Assembly: GCA_000231825.2 (NCBI GenBank)
Contig: JH720345.1
Coordinates: 534,842-598,841, forward strand
Direction of reading: 5' to 3'
Length of the DNA: 64,000 nt
Source: Tetrahymena elliotti 4EA
Lineage: Eukaryota; Ciliophora; Oligohymenophorea; Hymenostomatida; Tetrahymenidae
The notes beneath the pieces are model-generated. The model was not told where the DNA came from. It saw only the letters and a list, made by a program, of their open reading frames with translations, and ran no database searches. The position numbers and the translations under genes are program-made. Below, one piece after another: positions 35,103 to 46,022 of the stretch. Position 1 is the stretch's first letter; every line of letters starts with the position of its first letter.

Positions 35103-38100
35103 ATGAGTTCTTTCGAAAGACTTAGTGTTTTAGAATAATAAAGAATTAAATTAGAAGAAGCTTAGATGAAGAAAAGGGTTGTAGAAGAAAAAAAGAAAAA
35201 AGAATAAGAAGCTAAAGCAAGAGAAGAGAGATTAAAATAACAGTAGGAGTAAAAATTATAAAAGTAAAGTGCAGCTGGATAATAATAATCAACAATTAAT
35301 TCAAATGTAAAAGATTCCAATAAAAGAAGCAGTTTACCTCCAACAGGCTAAAGCAATATTTAAAAAAGACCAACAAGTGGTCTGAAACCAAACGATCAAG
35401 GAATTAACAAATAAAATAAAGAAACAGCAACTTAAAGTAAATAAACAGGACCCATTTAAATGTTGAAAAAAGTTATATCTTTAGAAGATATAGAAGAGTA
35501 AAGAGGTGAAATAGACTAGGAATCATAGAAATATTAATAAGAAAAACCAAAGGAAATTAAAAATGCATATCATAATGTAGTAGTAAAGGAGTATCAAAAA
35601 GAATAAGTTGATGTGAAAGATTAATATTTGATGCAGTTGCAGATTTAGGAGTAGATGAAAAAAATATAAAAAACATAGGAATTAAAATAATAATAAGCAA
35701 AGTAGAAGAATATGCTAATGAAACAACAGATCATAGAAGAAATGTTGAGTTAAACAAATTAAAATTAAAAATAAAGTAAAAGTAGTGATAGGAGTGATTT
35801 AGCGGGTTTTAAAGATCAAAAAAATAATTAAAATTTAAATGATAAACAAAATAGTGTAGAATATTAAAATGATAGTGACTAAGAAGGAGATGGTCTTAAT
35901 AATACTGTTGATTATAATAATGAAAAAAATAAAAACAATGCCAAATTGGATAAAAATACTCAATAGCGTTCATCATAAAATTTTAAAACAGAAAAATAAA
36001 GCTTGGATAGTGAGCAGAATTATTAATAAAAGGAAAAAACTTCTAAAAATTAAATGTATCAAATAGACTCATTAAATTAATTACCTCCTTTAAAATCTAT
36101 GGTTGAAGCAAACAAATCTAAAATTGAAAAGAGTAATTCTAAATAAAATGAATAAAGTAGTTAAGTATAGATGGTTTAGTCACAGAATTATGTCGGAGAT
36201 GGGGAATTAATTTAAAATTATTCAAAGTAAAATAGGGAAAGTGTTTTAGGTAACAAAGCATAAGGAATTAATGTTGTTAGTGATTCTGTTTAAAAATCAA
36301 AATTAAATGCATAAGATAAATCAAGTTAAATGCTTGGAAAATTAAAAATTCCTGAGGTAACTTCAAAGAATAATTAATCTTAAAATTGTGAAAGTAAAAG
36401 TATTTTGTAGAGGAATTCAAGTAAAAAAACAGAATTTGAAAATATATCTGGTAAAAATTCAAATAATTTTGATAAAGCTGATACCTAAAGTAAAGTTAGC
36501 TAACTCAATAAATCTGTAAGGGATTAAATTTTCAAAGATGAAATAGATTACACAGAATCACTATAAGTTGATGCTTAATTTCCATTCTTAGAAAAAAGTA
36601 ATAAGTCTCATTTAAAAAATAGCTAGAATAAGAGTTTTTCCGTGCAAGAAAGTTAAGAAAGGGCAAGTAAAGTAGTAAACTAGGATAAATAAAAATCTAG
36701 TTTTTTAAAGTAAAAAAATAAAAAAAAGAAATATTCATCTAGTCCTTGCATTAAGTAAGATGATTTTGATGATTCCGATCAGGAAGAATCTAATTAACAA
36801 TAAAATCCATCAAATTTCAATTATCAAAATAATAATGAAAGTAAAATTTCTAGCGAGTCTTAAAATTTAAATAAAAATCAAAGTGTAGTATCAAACGGAT
36901 CTTAAAGATTCATTAAATCTTCAGCTTAAAATGAGAGGTTTCCTATTTTTAATAGAGGTTCTTAAGTTCATACTAATTAAGAGGATTCTGATACCGATAG
37001 TAAAAAGAAGTCCATTAAAAACCTGTCTGAAAAATCACAAAACTCAAATAAGCAATCTGGATTTGATACACAAGATGTTTTTGAAAATTAATAAGATGAT
37101 TAAGGTGATAATATGCTGCCTAAATAAGAAAAGATATTCTAAACTTTTAAATCTAATCCAGTTTAGCTTTAAGGAAACTTTTACAATTAAAAGAATAATG
37201 ATGATTATGACAGTCATTAGGAAGATGAGTAAATTGAAAATGAGCAAGAAGAAGATGTTGAATAAGAAAATTTTGATAACAATTAAGAGAACTAATTTGA
37301 ATAAACTGAATTTGAAGACATTGGTCACAATTACATCCCACCATAAAGAAGTGCTTATGGAGTAAAAGATTCTTAAGTAAAAGCAATCAAATAATAAGAT
37401 TTTGATTATGATAGCAATTAATTAAAATAACTGAATGATTATAGTGATTAAGAAGAAGAAGATTAAAATTAAAGTGATGATGATAAAGAAGAATTGTAAG
37501 ATGAAGCTTCTATAAGTACAAAATTGTAAGGAAGCAAATAAACAAATGAAGAGCCTATGATAGTTAGTTTTGGAGTGCAGCAGAATTAGTCATCTTTTGG
37601 AAAACAAAATAATTTAAATGAATCATAAAAATAAAAACAATCTGTGAAAAAGAGCAGCTATGATGAAGAAATATTAAATGAAAACTTTTAAACTTTTGGG
37701 GCACGTGATAGTGATAAATTTTTAGGGTTAGGATTAAATAATAAAGAATAAACATCAGTTGAAATTAGGAAATCTCCCAAACCATCATAAGATTTTAGTG
37801 CAACTTAAAAATTACCTTATTGTGATAAAACTGCTTAATTTAATGATGAAGTCAATCCATTTAAGTAATTAAAATAGCAGATGAAACAGGTTAAATAAAG
37901 TTAATAGATGAGCTAAAAAGATTCCTAAAAAAGTTAAGAATTTGAAAGAAAAAGATAACATATTCTAAGAGATGCTGAAATGAACATCAAAAAAGTAATG
38001 AATGACTAGATCAAAATGGCTGATAGTAATAAATTTAAATTTAGTGAATAAGAAGAATATGAAAGCTAAATTAATAATTAATCATAAAAATCAGCTATTA

Positions 38101-40646
38101 GTTAAAATAAATCTGCTTAGTCAAGAGCGTAATTACTTGATAATATGAGAAAAAAGAAAGATTAGAATATAGATGATTGTAATAAAAGTTAATAAAATAA
38201 TCAAGATAGATTTACAAATCAATCATCAAGCAAACCTTAATTTATAACACAAAGTAATATTTCAGATTTAAAATCTAATAATCATAATAATTCTGATAAA
38301 ATGTCTTAAAATTCTGATAATTAAAGTTACTTAAAAAATTCTTTTGATATGAAATTTTAAGAAGCTTATGAATAGTATGATTAATCGTGTAATTCTTAAA
38401 TGATAGAAGGATCACCTCTTTAATTTGTTAAAAATTCCACCAATGATTTTAATAAGAAATGTAATTTGTTTTTATTTAATAAATTATTTAATTTATTTCA
38501 AATTTTTATAGAGATAAATACCAACCAAGAAAAAGATTTTGTTCTGAAAAAATCGTAATAAGCTGATTCTAAAAGTATAAATATCATTCATAAACCTAAT
38601 TATGAAGAGGAAGAAGAATAGGAAGATTTTTGGTAAAAACAAAAATAAACAGAAAATAAGAAGAGGTAAATTTTAAAATTAAATTTAGATGGAAATTATT
38701 TTACAAACTTAATTTATTTTATAGAAAAGTATGGGGAAATTAAAAGAATACTTAATAGAATACAGAAAAGTAGCACCAATTTTTAAATAATTAAAGTGAT
38801 AAATTGTCTCAGTCATTTGGATAAACAAGCAATGTTATTTCTAATCAATCTAACTATCATAGCAAATTGTAGAAGCTGCATGAAAGTGAAGAGTTTTAAG
38901 ATAATGAGTTCATAGAGTTAACTTTAAAATAAAAAATTTAAGACTAAAATTTAAAGAATTCTTAAGATTAAGTAGATAGTTACAAAAATAATTAGCCTAA
39001 ATTATGGGCAACAAGAAATATTAATGCTGGAAGTAACAGAGGTGGTTATAAGGGATACAGCTAAAATGGCAATTAGCTAGAGATGGAAAGAGAAGATTAA
39101 GAAGATTATGAATCAAACTAAGGATATGGTTAAAATTACAATAATCAATATAGAAACTACTATAACCAAGACAACGATGATAATGAAGAAGAAGATGATT
39201 ATGAGTAAGAAGATGAGAATGATGAAAACTATTCTCAAAACTACTAAAATAATTACAATAGATAAAATTAATAATATGATTAAGGTTATGCTGATTAAGA
39301 TTATGATGAAAGTACAAATAATTATAATGACAATTATCCAAAATAATATAAAGATGAGGATGAAAATTAGTATTAAAATAAAGGGTTTTAATAATAAAGA
39401 AATTCTAAATATGGACGTCATTAACAAAACGAGGAGGAGGAGGATGAAGAAGAAAATGAAAATAATAGTAATAATTATGATAACGATTAATCTAATAATG
39501 ATAATACTCAATAATATGATGAAGAAGATAATAGCTAAAATGATAGCCCATAAAAATAAGAGTAGAATTTAAATGAATCTAATGATGAGAACAATTTAAA
39601 TCAAAATAATAAAAGTAGTAAATAAGAAGAGGAAGAAGAAGAAGAATAAAAATAGTTATAAAAAGGAGTAGCCATGACCATCGATTTTGGAGATAAAGAT
39701 GATGATGAATTAGAAAAAAAGAAAAAAGCTTTTGAACTTAAAAGATTAAAAAAAATATAAGAATTAGAGCTATAAAAATAGAAAAAATAGTAAGAAATCC
39801 AGTAAAAATAGTTACAGCAAGCAGATGATCAGAATTCAGCATAAAAGGAAAAGAAATATGCTCATAAAAAACAGCCTTCTTATTAGGTCTAATAAAAATA
39901 AAAAATGCAACAAGACAATTAAGCTATTAGCGAAAATAACACACCTAGCAATAAATAAATAATTAAGAAAGCTAATGATAATTCAAATCAATATGTTAGA
40001 AATTAACAAAATATATTTTCAGTAAATCAAAAAGATTAGATGATCAATTAGAACTCCCCAAAATCAAAATCACCAATCAGATAACAATAAGTAAAAGAAA
40101 AGGTTAAGCTTCCTGTTATAAACAAGAAAAAAGAAAATATTGCTGAAGAGGAAAATAAAAGTGATATTTAAGAAAACTTCACTCCTAAAATTTCTGTTTT
40201 AGAAAATCCTACAACAAAGCCTCGTATACCTTTTTCGAAACCTTCAAACAAGCAATTGATTTCTTAAGCAATCACAAAGGTTTGTTTAGCAGGTCCAACA
40301 AATATAAAGGAAAGAGAAATTGCTCTTAAAAAAATAAAAGATTCACAGTAGGAGCACTTTATAGTTTTATTTAAAGGAATTAATGGACGTTAAGTAAGAA
40401 TTTATTATAATAGTAGAAATTTATTCAAATTTTTTAATAAACAAAAAGGATTTTAAAGCATTATATTCCATGGATAGTAACACAGCTGAAGTTAAAAAAT
40501 TATTTGGTTTAAACACTGCTCCTGGATAAATAGATTTAACATCTGTTTAAGCTTTTTACAGATATGACAGTGGCTCAAAAGAGTTTAAAGAAATTTTGGT
40601 CAAAGCATTTAGCAATTAAGTTGATGCAGTACTTTTAAAGAAGTGA
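35103..40646 (+). CDS. CKK-domain protein, CAMSAP/Patronin-like microtubule minus-end binder
   Basis: Four exons (35103-38460, 38512-38665, 38725-40393, 40449-40646) give 1,792 residues. The last ~120 residues form a CKK domain, the module by which CAMSAP/Patronin proteins bind microtubule minus ends. Landmarks are VCLAGPTNIKEREIALKKI, HFIVLFKG, DFKALYSMDS, VKKLFGL, FYRYDSGSKEFKEIL and VDAVLLKK. The N-terminus is a charged helical stretch (residues 1-80, Glu/Lys/Gln) with no calponin-homology domain, unlike animal CAMSAPs. Between lies ~1,500 residues of Gln/Asn/Ser/Asp/Glu low-complexity sequence, with acidic runs around 39040-39650 and coiled-coil segments. Many Gln codons are TAA/TAG, so a standard-code translation shatters the gene. 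The other five frames contain long spurious open stretches here because of the repetitive composition. Function at ciliate basal-body or cortical microtubules is an inference. Confidence 0.88.
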
Positions 40647-40957
40647 TTTGAGTAAAATAAAATAAAAGAAGAAAATTTAAAAAAGAATATCTTATTAAAT
40701 TATAAGAATAAATTATTAAACTCAATTATTTTATAAAAAATTTAATTTTTGTTGTAAAATTTTGAGCAAAAATATTTATTAAATTATTTGCCACTTACTT
40801 CATCCAATTCAAAAAAAATAAAAAATAATTTATATATTTTTCTTGTTTAAAATAGGAATCATTAATTTGGGTTTTATTAAAATAACAACCCATTAAACTA
40901 TATTAAAGCCAAATAGTTAAATAATTGTTTAGGTGAGATTGAATATTCAGTCTAAAA
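40647..40957. other. Short intergenic spacer
   Basis: About 310 AT-rich bases between two plus-strand genes; no structure seen. Confidence 0.6.
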
Positions 40958-41483
40958 ATGTTTAGTTACATTAGACCAAAATAAAAATTTTTAAAAAAAG
41001 CTCAATATGTATTGGTAAATTAAAAAAAATTCTTCAAAGCTTCAAAATAGAGTCAAAACAATTCCAAAACTTATTTTGATATTCCAAATATTCTCATTAA
41101 TTAATTTGATTGGTACAAAGATAACTTAATGTATTCTATCTAGTTGCTTGATTACCATATGGCTTTATAGAATTGTCCAAATTAAAAGTAAAGTATTAGT
41201 TATTTGCAGAGAGGAGAGGTTACTTATTAGAATTGATACATTAGCTATGAAAAAATTAAACAATATTTATTTTAGAAATAGAAAACGAATAATGATTTAT
41301 CTGAATCAAAATTCTGCCTTTTATTTGCCAAATATCGAAAAAAAATTTGAAAACATTCCAGAGTTGAAAAATAAATTATTAGGCCGAATAGAACATTTTT
41401 ATAATCGGTCAAGTCCTGATAATTACTTTAAAAATAAAACCAATTAACTTGTTAAATATTTTGAGAAAATTAATTTTCGATGA
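40958..41483 (+). CDS. Small hypothetical protein, split by a 22-nt intron or a frameshift
   Basis: From ATG 40958 a frame with good codon use runs to about 41187 (aromatic and Lys-rich, including YFDIPNILINQFDWYKD). The same frame meets a TGA at 41234. The neighbouring frame then carries on convincingly from 41210 to TGA 41481-41483 (LNNIYFRNRKRIMIYLNQN, IEKKFENIPELKNKLLG). Removing 41188-41209, which starts GTAAAG and ends TTGCAG, joins them into 167 residues. Twenty-two bases is very short for a Tetrahymena intron (a 35-nt one occurs at 42646-42680), so a frameshift in a decaying gene is the alternative. No family recognised; the basic, aromatic N-terminus could be an organelle-targeting region. 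Confidence 0.45.
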
Positions 41484-41981
41484 TATTTTGAATTTATTTA
41501 GAGATTATAAATCTTAAATGCTAAAAAATGTTTATAAAATAACATATATTGTTGGTAAATTAATTATATACAGACAGACAAACAATTAAATTGAATTTAT
41601 TAATAAGTAAAAAAAGTCTATTTACATTTGGTTGGAAAGAAGTAAATAAAAGATAAGAAAAGACTGCGAAAATTACTATAAATTTTGGTATCTTAGATTT
41701 ACTTCTTTTTTGGATTTCTTTATAGTTTGTATGATGTTTAAAATAGTACTTGCTGATTAATTATATTCTAATATAATATTTTGAAAAAAATTTAATTATG
41801 TTTTTTTTTTGCATACATGCTATCTCATGAATAGTGGAAAATTAATTATTATTTAGGGTCTTTTGAGATTGTAATATTTAAATATTATTTTAAATAGCTT
41901 AAATCTTTGATAGTAGCTCGATAGTTAGCTCTATTATTTCTTTTATATTTTGTTACTATAAAATTATTTTGAAGATTTCCT
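41484..41981. other. Convergent intergenic spacer
   Basis: About 500 bases between 3' ends of a plus and a minus gene. AT-rich with a long T tract near 41802-41811. Nothing else seen. Confidence 0.6.
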
Positions 41982-42703
41982 TCATGAATGCATATAAGAC
42001 ATATATGATTAGTTATTCATGTTTTAAGATGATCCAAAGTAATTTGGTATCTACTGGTATGTCTCATTTACTTGCAATACTGAATTTTAATTTATTATTT
42101 CGTTTGCAATTTAACGATTTTTATCAATATTTTTATGAGTGAGTGTTTCTATTTCTAAAAGAAGAGCGTTTATTTTGCTTTTGAGATCTGAAATATAAAT
42201 ATCTTTTTCCCTTAATTCTTTATCTAAAATGTTTCTTTCACCATCTATACTCTATTTAAGTAAATTTAATTCTCCTCTTAATTTATCTTCTACTTAAAAT
42301 GCATGATTCTTCCAAGTTTCGCATTCCATAGCTTTCTAATGATGAAGTTCTTATTCTTACATAAGAGTACGCTTTAATTCACTAATATCCTACTAGCATT
42401 TGATCATTTGTGCTTTATATTCTTATGCTAAATTTGAGTTAAAAGTAGATTTCTCTATTTCTACTTTCTTTTCAATATAAATAGGCTTTTCAACTATTTT
42501 TTCAATTAGCTACTTATTTTATTGAGGCTTCATATCTATATCCAAATTATTCCTAATTTTTCTTTTTAAATCATCTACAACACTTTCTAATTCATCAAGT
42601 TTATTCTCTTTTTGTTTTATTTTCTTTTTTAGATCTTCATTTTCTCTATTTTATTATTATATAATTGTTTAAATAATTACTTAAAATATTTATCATAGTT
42701 CAT
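41982..42703 (-). CDS. Coiled-coil protein, possibly the 3' part of the upstream coiled-coil gene
   Basis: Two exons (42681-42703, 41982-42645) separated by a 35-nt intron give 228 residues if the ATG at 42703 is the start. Residues 8 to ~190 are heptad-rich coiled coil (ENEDLKKKIKQKENKLDELE; LREKDIYISDLKSKINALLL), followed by a Gln/Asn/Tyr tail. An alternative joins it to the gene at 42854-45175. A GT..AG interval at 42714-42878 (165 nt) splices the last coil of that gene in frame onto the sequence before this ATG, giving a continuous coil and a protein of about 998 residues. The 150-base gap between the two reading frames is AT-rich like an intron and very short for two genes, which favours one gene. 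No family recognised. Confidence 0.7.
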
Positions 42704-42853
42704 TTTTATTCTCCTCAATCAAAACTAATAATTATCTGAATATTTTTTTTAAATTTTAAGATTGCTAATTTATTTATGGCTTGTTTAAAAGAATTAATTT
42801 ATTTGGGGATTTGGAGTATTTTATGTAATAATAATTTTAAAAAGAATTTAAAT

Positions 42854-45175
42854 TCAAAATTTAATTTAATAGAATTACTAAACTTGTGCTTGGATCAATT
42901 TGAGCTCTACTCTGAGCTACTCATTTTTTTATAACTCAGCTTTATACTTTTTCTCAAATATGGATTCATTTTTAGATGATTCTTCATACTTTTTGGTGAT
43001 ATCATTGACTTTTTCAATTAATTAGTTAATTTAATATTGATTTTCCTTATTTTTTCTTTCAAATTCAATAGTCAAATCCAAGTTTTATTTGTTCACACAC
43101 TAAAATTAAGTCTACTTTTGTTGGACTTCATTCTCAACTTTGATCTTTTAGCTGATTATTTTATTTTTTTCATTTTCTAAATCATCATATTACTTTTTGA
43201 GTAAAGTATAACGCTTATTAAGATCATTATATTGCACTTTATTTTCATTGATTTAATTTTTACATTCTTAAACTTACAAAATTTGACGTTATATTTCATC
43301 TTCTAGCTGCATTCTTTGCTTTTCAAAATGCTTCATTTTTTCTTGAGTTTGCTTGTATTTGTTTTCAAATTAATCACTTTATTCTTATAAAAGCTCCTTT
43401 TCTGAAGTGAGCAAATATATTGTTTTTTACTATTACTTGATTTCTAATTATTGTTTCTCAAGAAATTTATCTTTTTCCATCTGCTCATGTAATTTTTTAA
43501 TTTCTAAATTAGTTAACCTATTCGTATTTTCAATCTTAATCTTTTCTATCATATTTTACAAGTCAGATATTTTTTATTCTCTCTTACTGTTATCCCCTTC
43601 AAAGCTAATATTTTATTCATCTAATTTTTTTGCTGATTTATCTTTTTATTGACTCTCCACTCTCCCTTTGCTAGAAGACCTATTATTATATTTGGAGGTA
43701 GAAGAATGAGTATATTATTACTAACTGATAGATCTCTATTTTTAGATTGTTTCTTTTTTATCTTTTTCAACTTATTTAGTATTGCTTTGAAGCAATCCTG
43801 TTGATTACTTAGCCTACTTATTTGAGAATGTCTATGATGTTGATTATTAATTATGGCTAGTATTAAAAGGAGCTGGAGGTTTTTTAGACGTAAAACTAGT
43901 TGATGCTTACTTTTACTAAGAAGAATCCTTATCATTTAAATTATTTTCTTATTTTATTTGATCTTTTTAGTTTTGTATCTTCTTTAGTATTTCCTGTTTC
44001 TCTTCCTCACTTTCTATTAAATTTTAGTATGCTGCTTGTTTTTTAGCACTGCTACTTGCTGAAAAAGATCTTGCTTACTACTTTTAGGTCGACTTTTAAT
44101 CTCTTTGTTTTGGAGAAGGTGTATTTCTTGCACTATTATTTTTACTTGAAGAATTATTAGCATTTATCTTTTTGATTGTGACTACTTCCACCTACTATTC
44201 TTAGTTGTTTTGACTTGCTAAATTATCGAAATACTAATTTTCATATAGAATGTCTCTAACTTTTTGCTATTTTTTCTTGTTTTCCAAATCCATTCTATCA
44301 TTTTGTTATTTCAAAGTTTCCTTTTATAAAGAAACAAATTTATTTTTATTTTAAAAATTAAGATTTACATTGCCATAGTCTATTTCCTGTTGCTATCTTT
44401 CATCTAGATTAGCATACTAATGTTTAGGACATCCTTCTTTATGAAAACACTAATGCTAAGGAGAAGAACCTTATTTATTCATTTAATTTTTCTTAATTGA
44501 AGGATCTGAAAAAGTAACTTGCTTTTTAGCTGAGAGTGTTTATCTTTCAAATTCAGTAAGCTATTTATTTTCTTAGTATGTATTATTTGCATGGTTATAT
44601 ATATCTCTATAACTAGTGCTATTGCTTTTATTTTGTGAATCATTAGGTATGCAATTTAAGTGACTATAATGATGCTAAGGCTCATTCTTACCTGATGAAT
44701 ATTCCTTTTAAACACTTGAGCTTCTTTGCTTCTAATTATTTGGATTAAATTGATGGTTATTTGCAAGCTAGTTTACTTTCACTACTCTGAGTGTTGAAGA
44801 AGAGTGTTAATTTGATTTATTAATTTACAGATTGTTTTGGCTGTTATCCTAATTAATGCAATTATTAGAGTCACTGTATTATTAGTTATGAATAAGGTTA
44901 TAGAGAGGATCTCTATTTTAGTAAAGAGTATTAACAAGCATCTTTTTTAATTTTTTAGCGTTTTCTAAAGTCTCATAAGTCTTTGCTTAACCTTCAGGAT
45001 GCTATCTCAAATCAGATTACATTTGTTCTAACAATTTGCGTTTTAATTCATTTTTTCTTTCTTCAATAGCTTTGCTGCTATTATTGTGAGGTTTCCCATT
45101 ACTATTGCTATTGCTTCTTTAAATAGAGCTATTTCGCTAAGAGTGTTCTTAGCTCTTTCCCTTTTAAGCACTCAT
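42854..45175 (-). CDS. Long coiled-coil protein of unknown family
   Basis: One open exon of 773 residues from ATG 45175 to TGA 42854. The N-terminus is Ser/Asn/Gln-rich with a short helical block (ERKNELKRKLLEQMQSDLRQ, then KTYETLENAKKLKKMLVNTL). A His/Cys-containing stretch (QCFHKEGCPKH) sits near residue 255. The middle is low in complexity, and from about residue 540 to the end it is continuous coiled coil. It may not end at the TGA given here: splicing 42714-42878 fuses it in frame to the next coiled-coil exon. The gene lies in a minus-strand run of coiled-coil genes with ciliary or centrosomal relatives, which hints at a similar setting, but there is no direct evidence of function. Confidence 0.8.
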
Positions 45176-46022
45176 GCTAACTATTAGCTTTGACTCTCAA
45201 CTAAATTTATTCTATAATACTTATTATTTACTCCACTATTATTTGCTTTGTATTTATCAATTAATAACTAAATTAATTAAAATTTTGATTCAAAATCTTT
45301 TAAAGTATTCCTTTTTCTCTTGTTACTATTTGATTTTATTGCTTTATCTGAAAAGTATTAAATAAATAATTAGATTATTATGAATAAACAAAGTATATAT
45401 TATAAGCATACTAACAAGCTGATATAAATACTTCTTAATATTGTAATTCATAATATTAGAAGTAATTCAATGTTAAATCATCATTTTTTCTGGCATATAA
45501 TATACCATTTACATTTAATTACTAATTTACAATCTATCAATCATTCACCAAAGCCTCTATCAATTTTTTTTTGAATTTGTTAAACTTCTTTTGTCTAAAT
45601 TCAAAATAATAATTCAAATCCAATCAATTAAATAAATAAATAAAAGCTTGCTTATATCTTTGTTTTTAACAGTAAAATTTTTAATTTTGCTGCTTAAAAT
45701 ATCCGTTCAAAATGTTAATAATAAATTTATTATTTTTTTAAATGAAACTAAAACTCTTCAAAAAAAACAAAAAACTTTTTTTTTTGTGAATAAAAATAAT
45801 CCTTTGAATAAGGTTTTCCAATTCGAATTTACTCATTAAAATCTTGATTTTTATTTAAAAGATCTTTTTACCTTTGGAATTATTTTCTTGTAAAAAGTTA
45901 GAATCTATTCTAAAAAGACTAACTCAAAAATTTTTTTTAGTTTAAATTGATTGATTAAAAATATAATTAATAGATATTTATGAAAAATATTTAAAGTGAT
46001 TATTTTAATTTTAGATTTTTTT
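45176..46022. other. Intergenic region, 3' end of the CFAP157-like gene not resolved
   Basis: AT-rich. The minus strand stays free of TGA for several hundred bases here, in frame with the CFAP157-like gene, but codon use becomes Phe/Ile/Lys-rich and intron-like. I therefore treat this as non-coding flank. Possible true stops are the TGA at 46023-46025 (one splice choice) or one further left. Confidence 0.4.

Noticed and set aside
36931..39572. Several long plus- and minus-strand open frames rich in Lys/Ile/Met or Ile/Leu
   Set aside because: They overlap the Gln/Asn/Asp/Glu low-complexity region of the CKK-domain gene in other frames. Repetitive AAT/GAT/TAA composition alone keeps these frames open, and the main frame splices consistently into the CKK domain.
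42380..45850. Plus-strand Phe/Leu/Tyr-rich open frames opposite the coiled-coil gene and in the spacer to its right
   Set aside because: Those inside the gene are the complement of Lys/Glu/Gln-rich coiled coil, which reads as hydrophobic sequence; those beyond 45175 lie in AT-rich flank. No family motif, splice logic or codon bias supports them.
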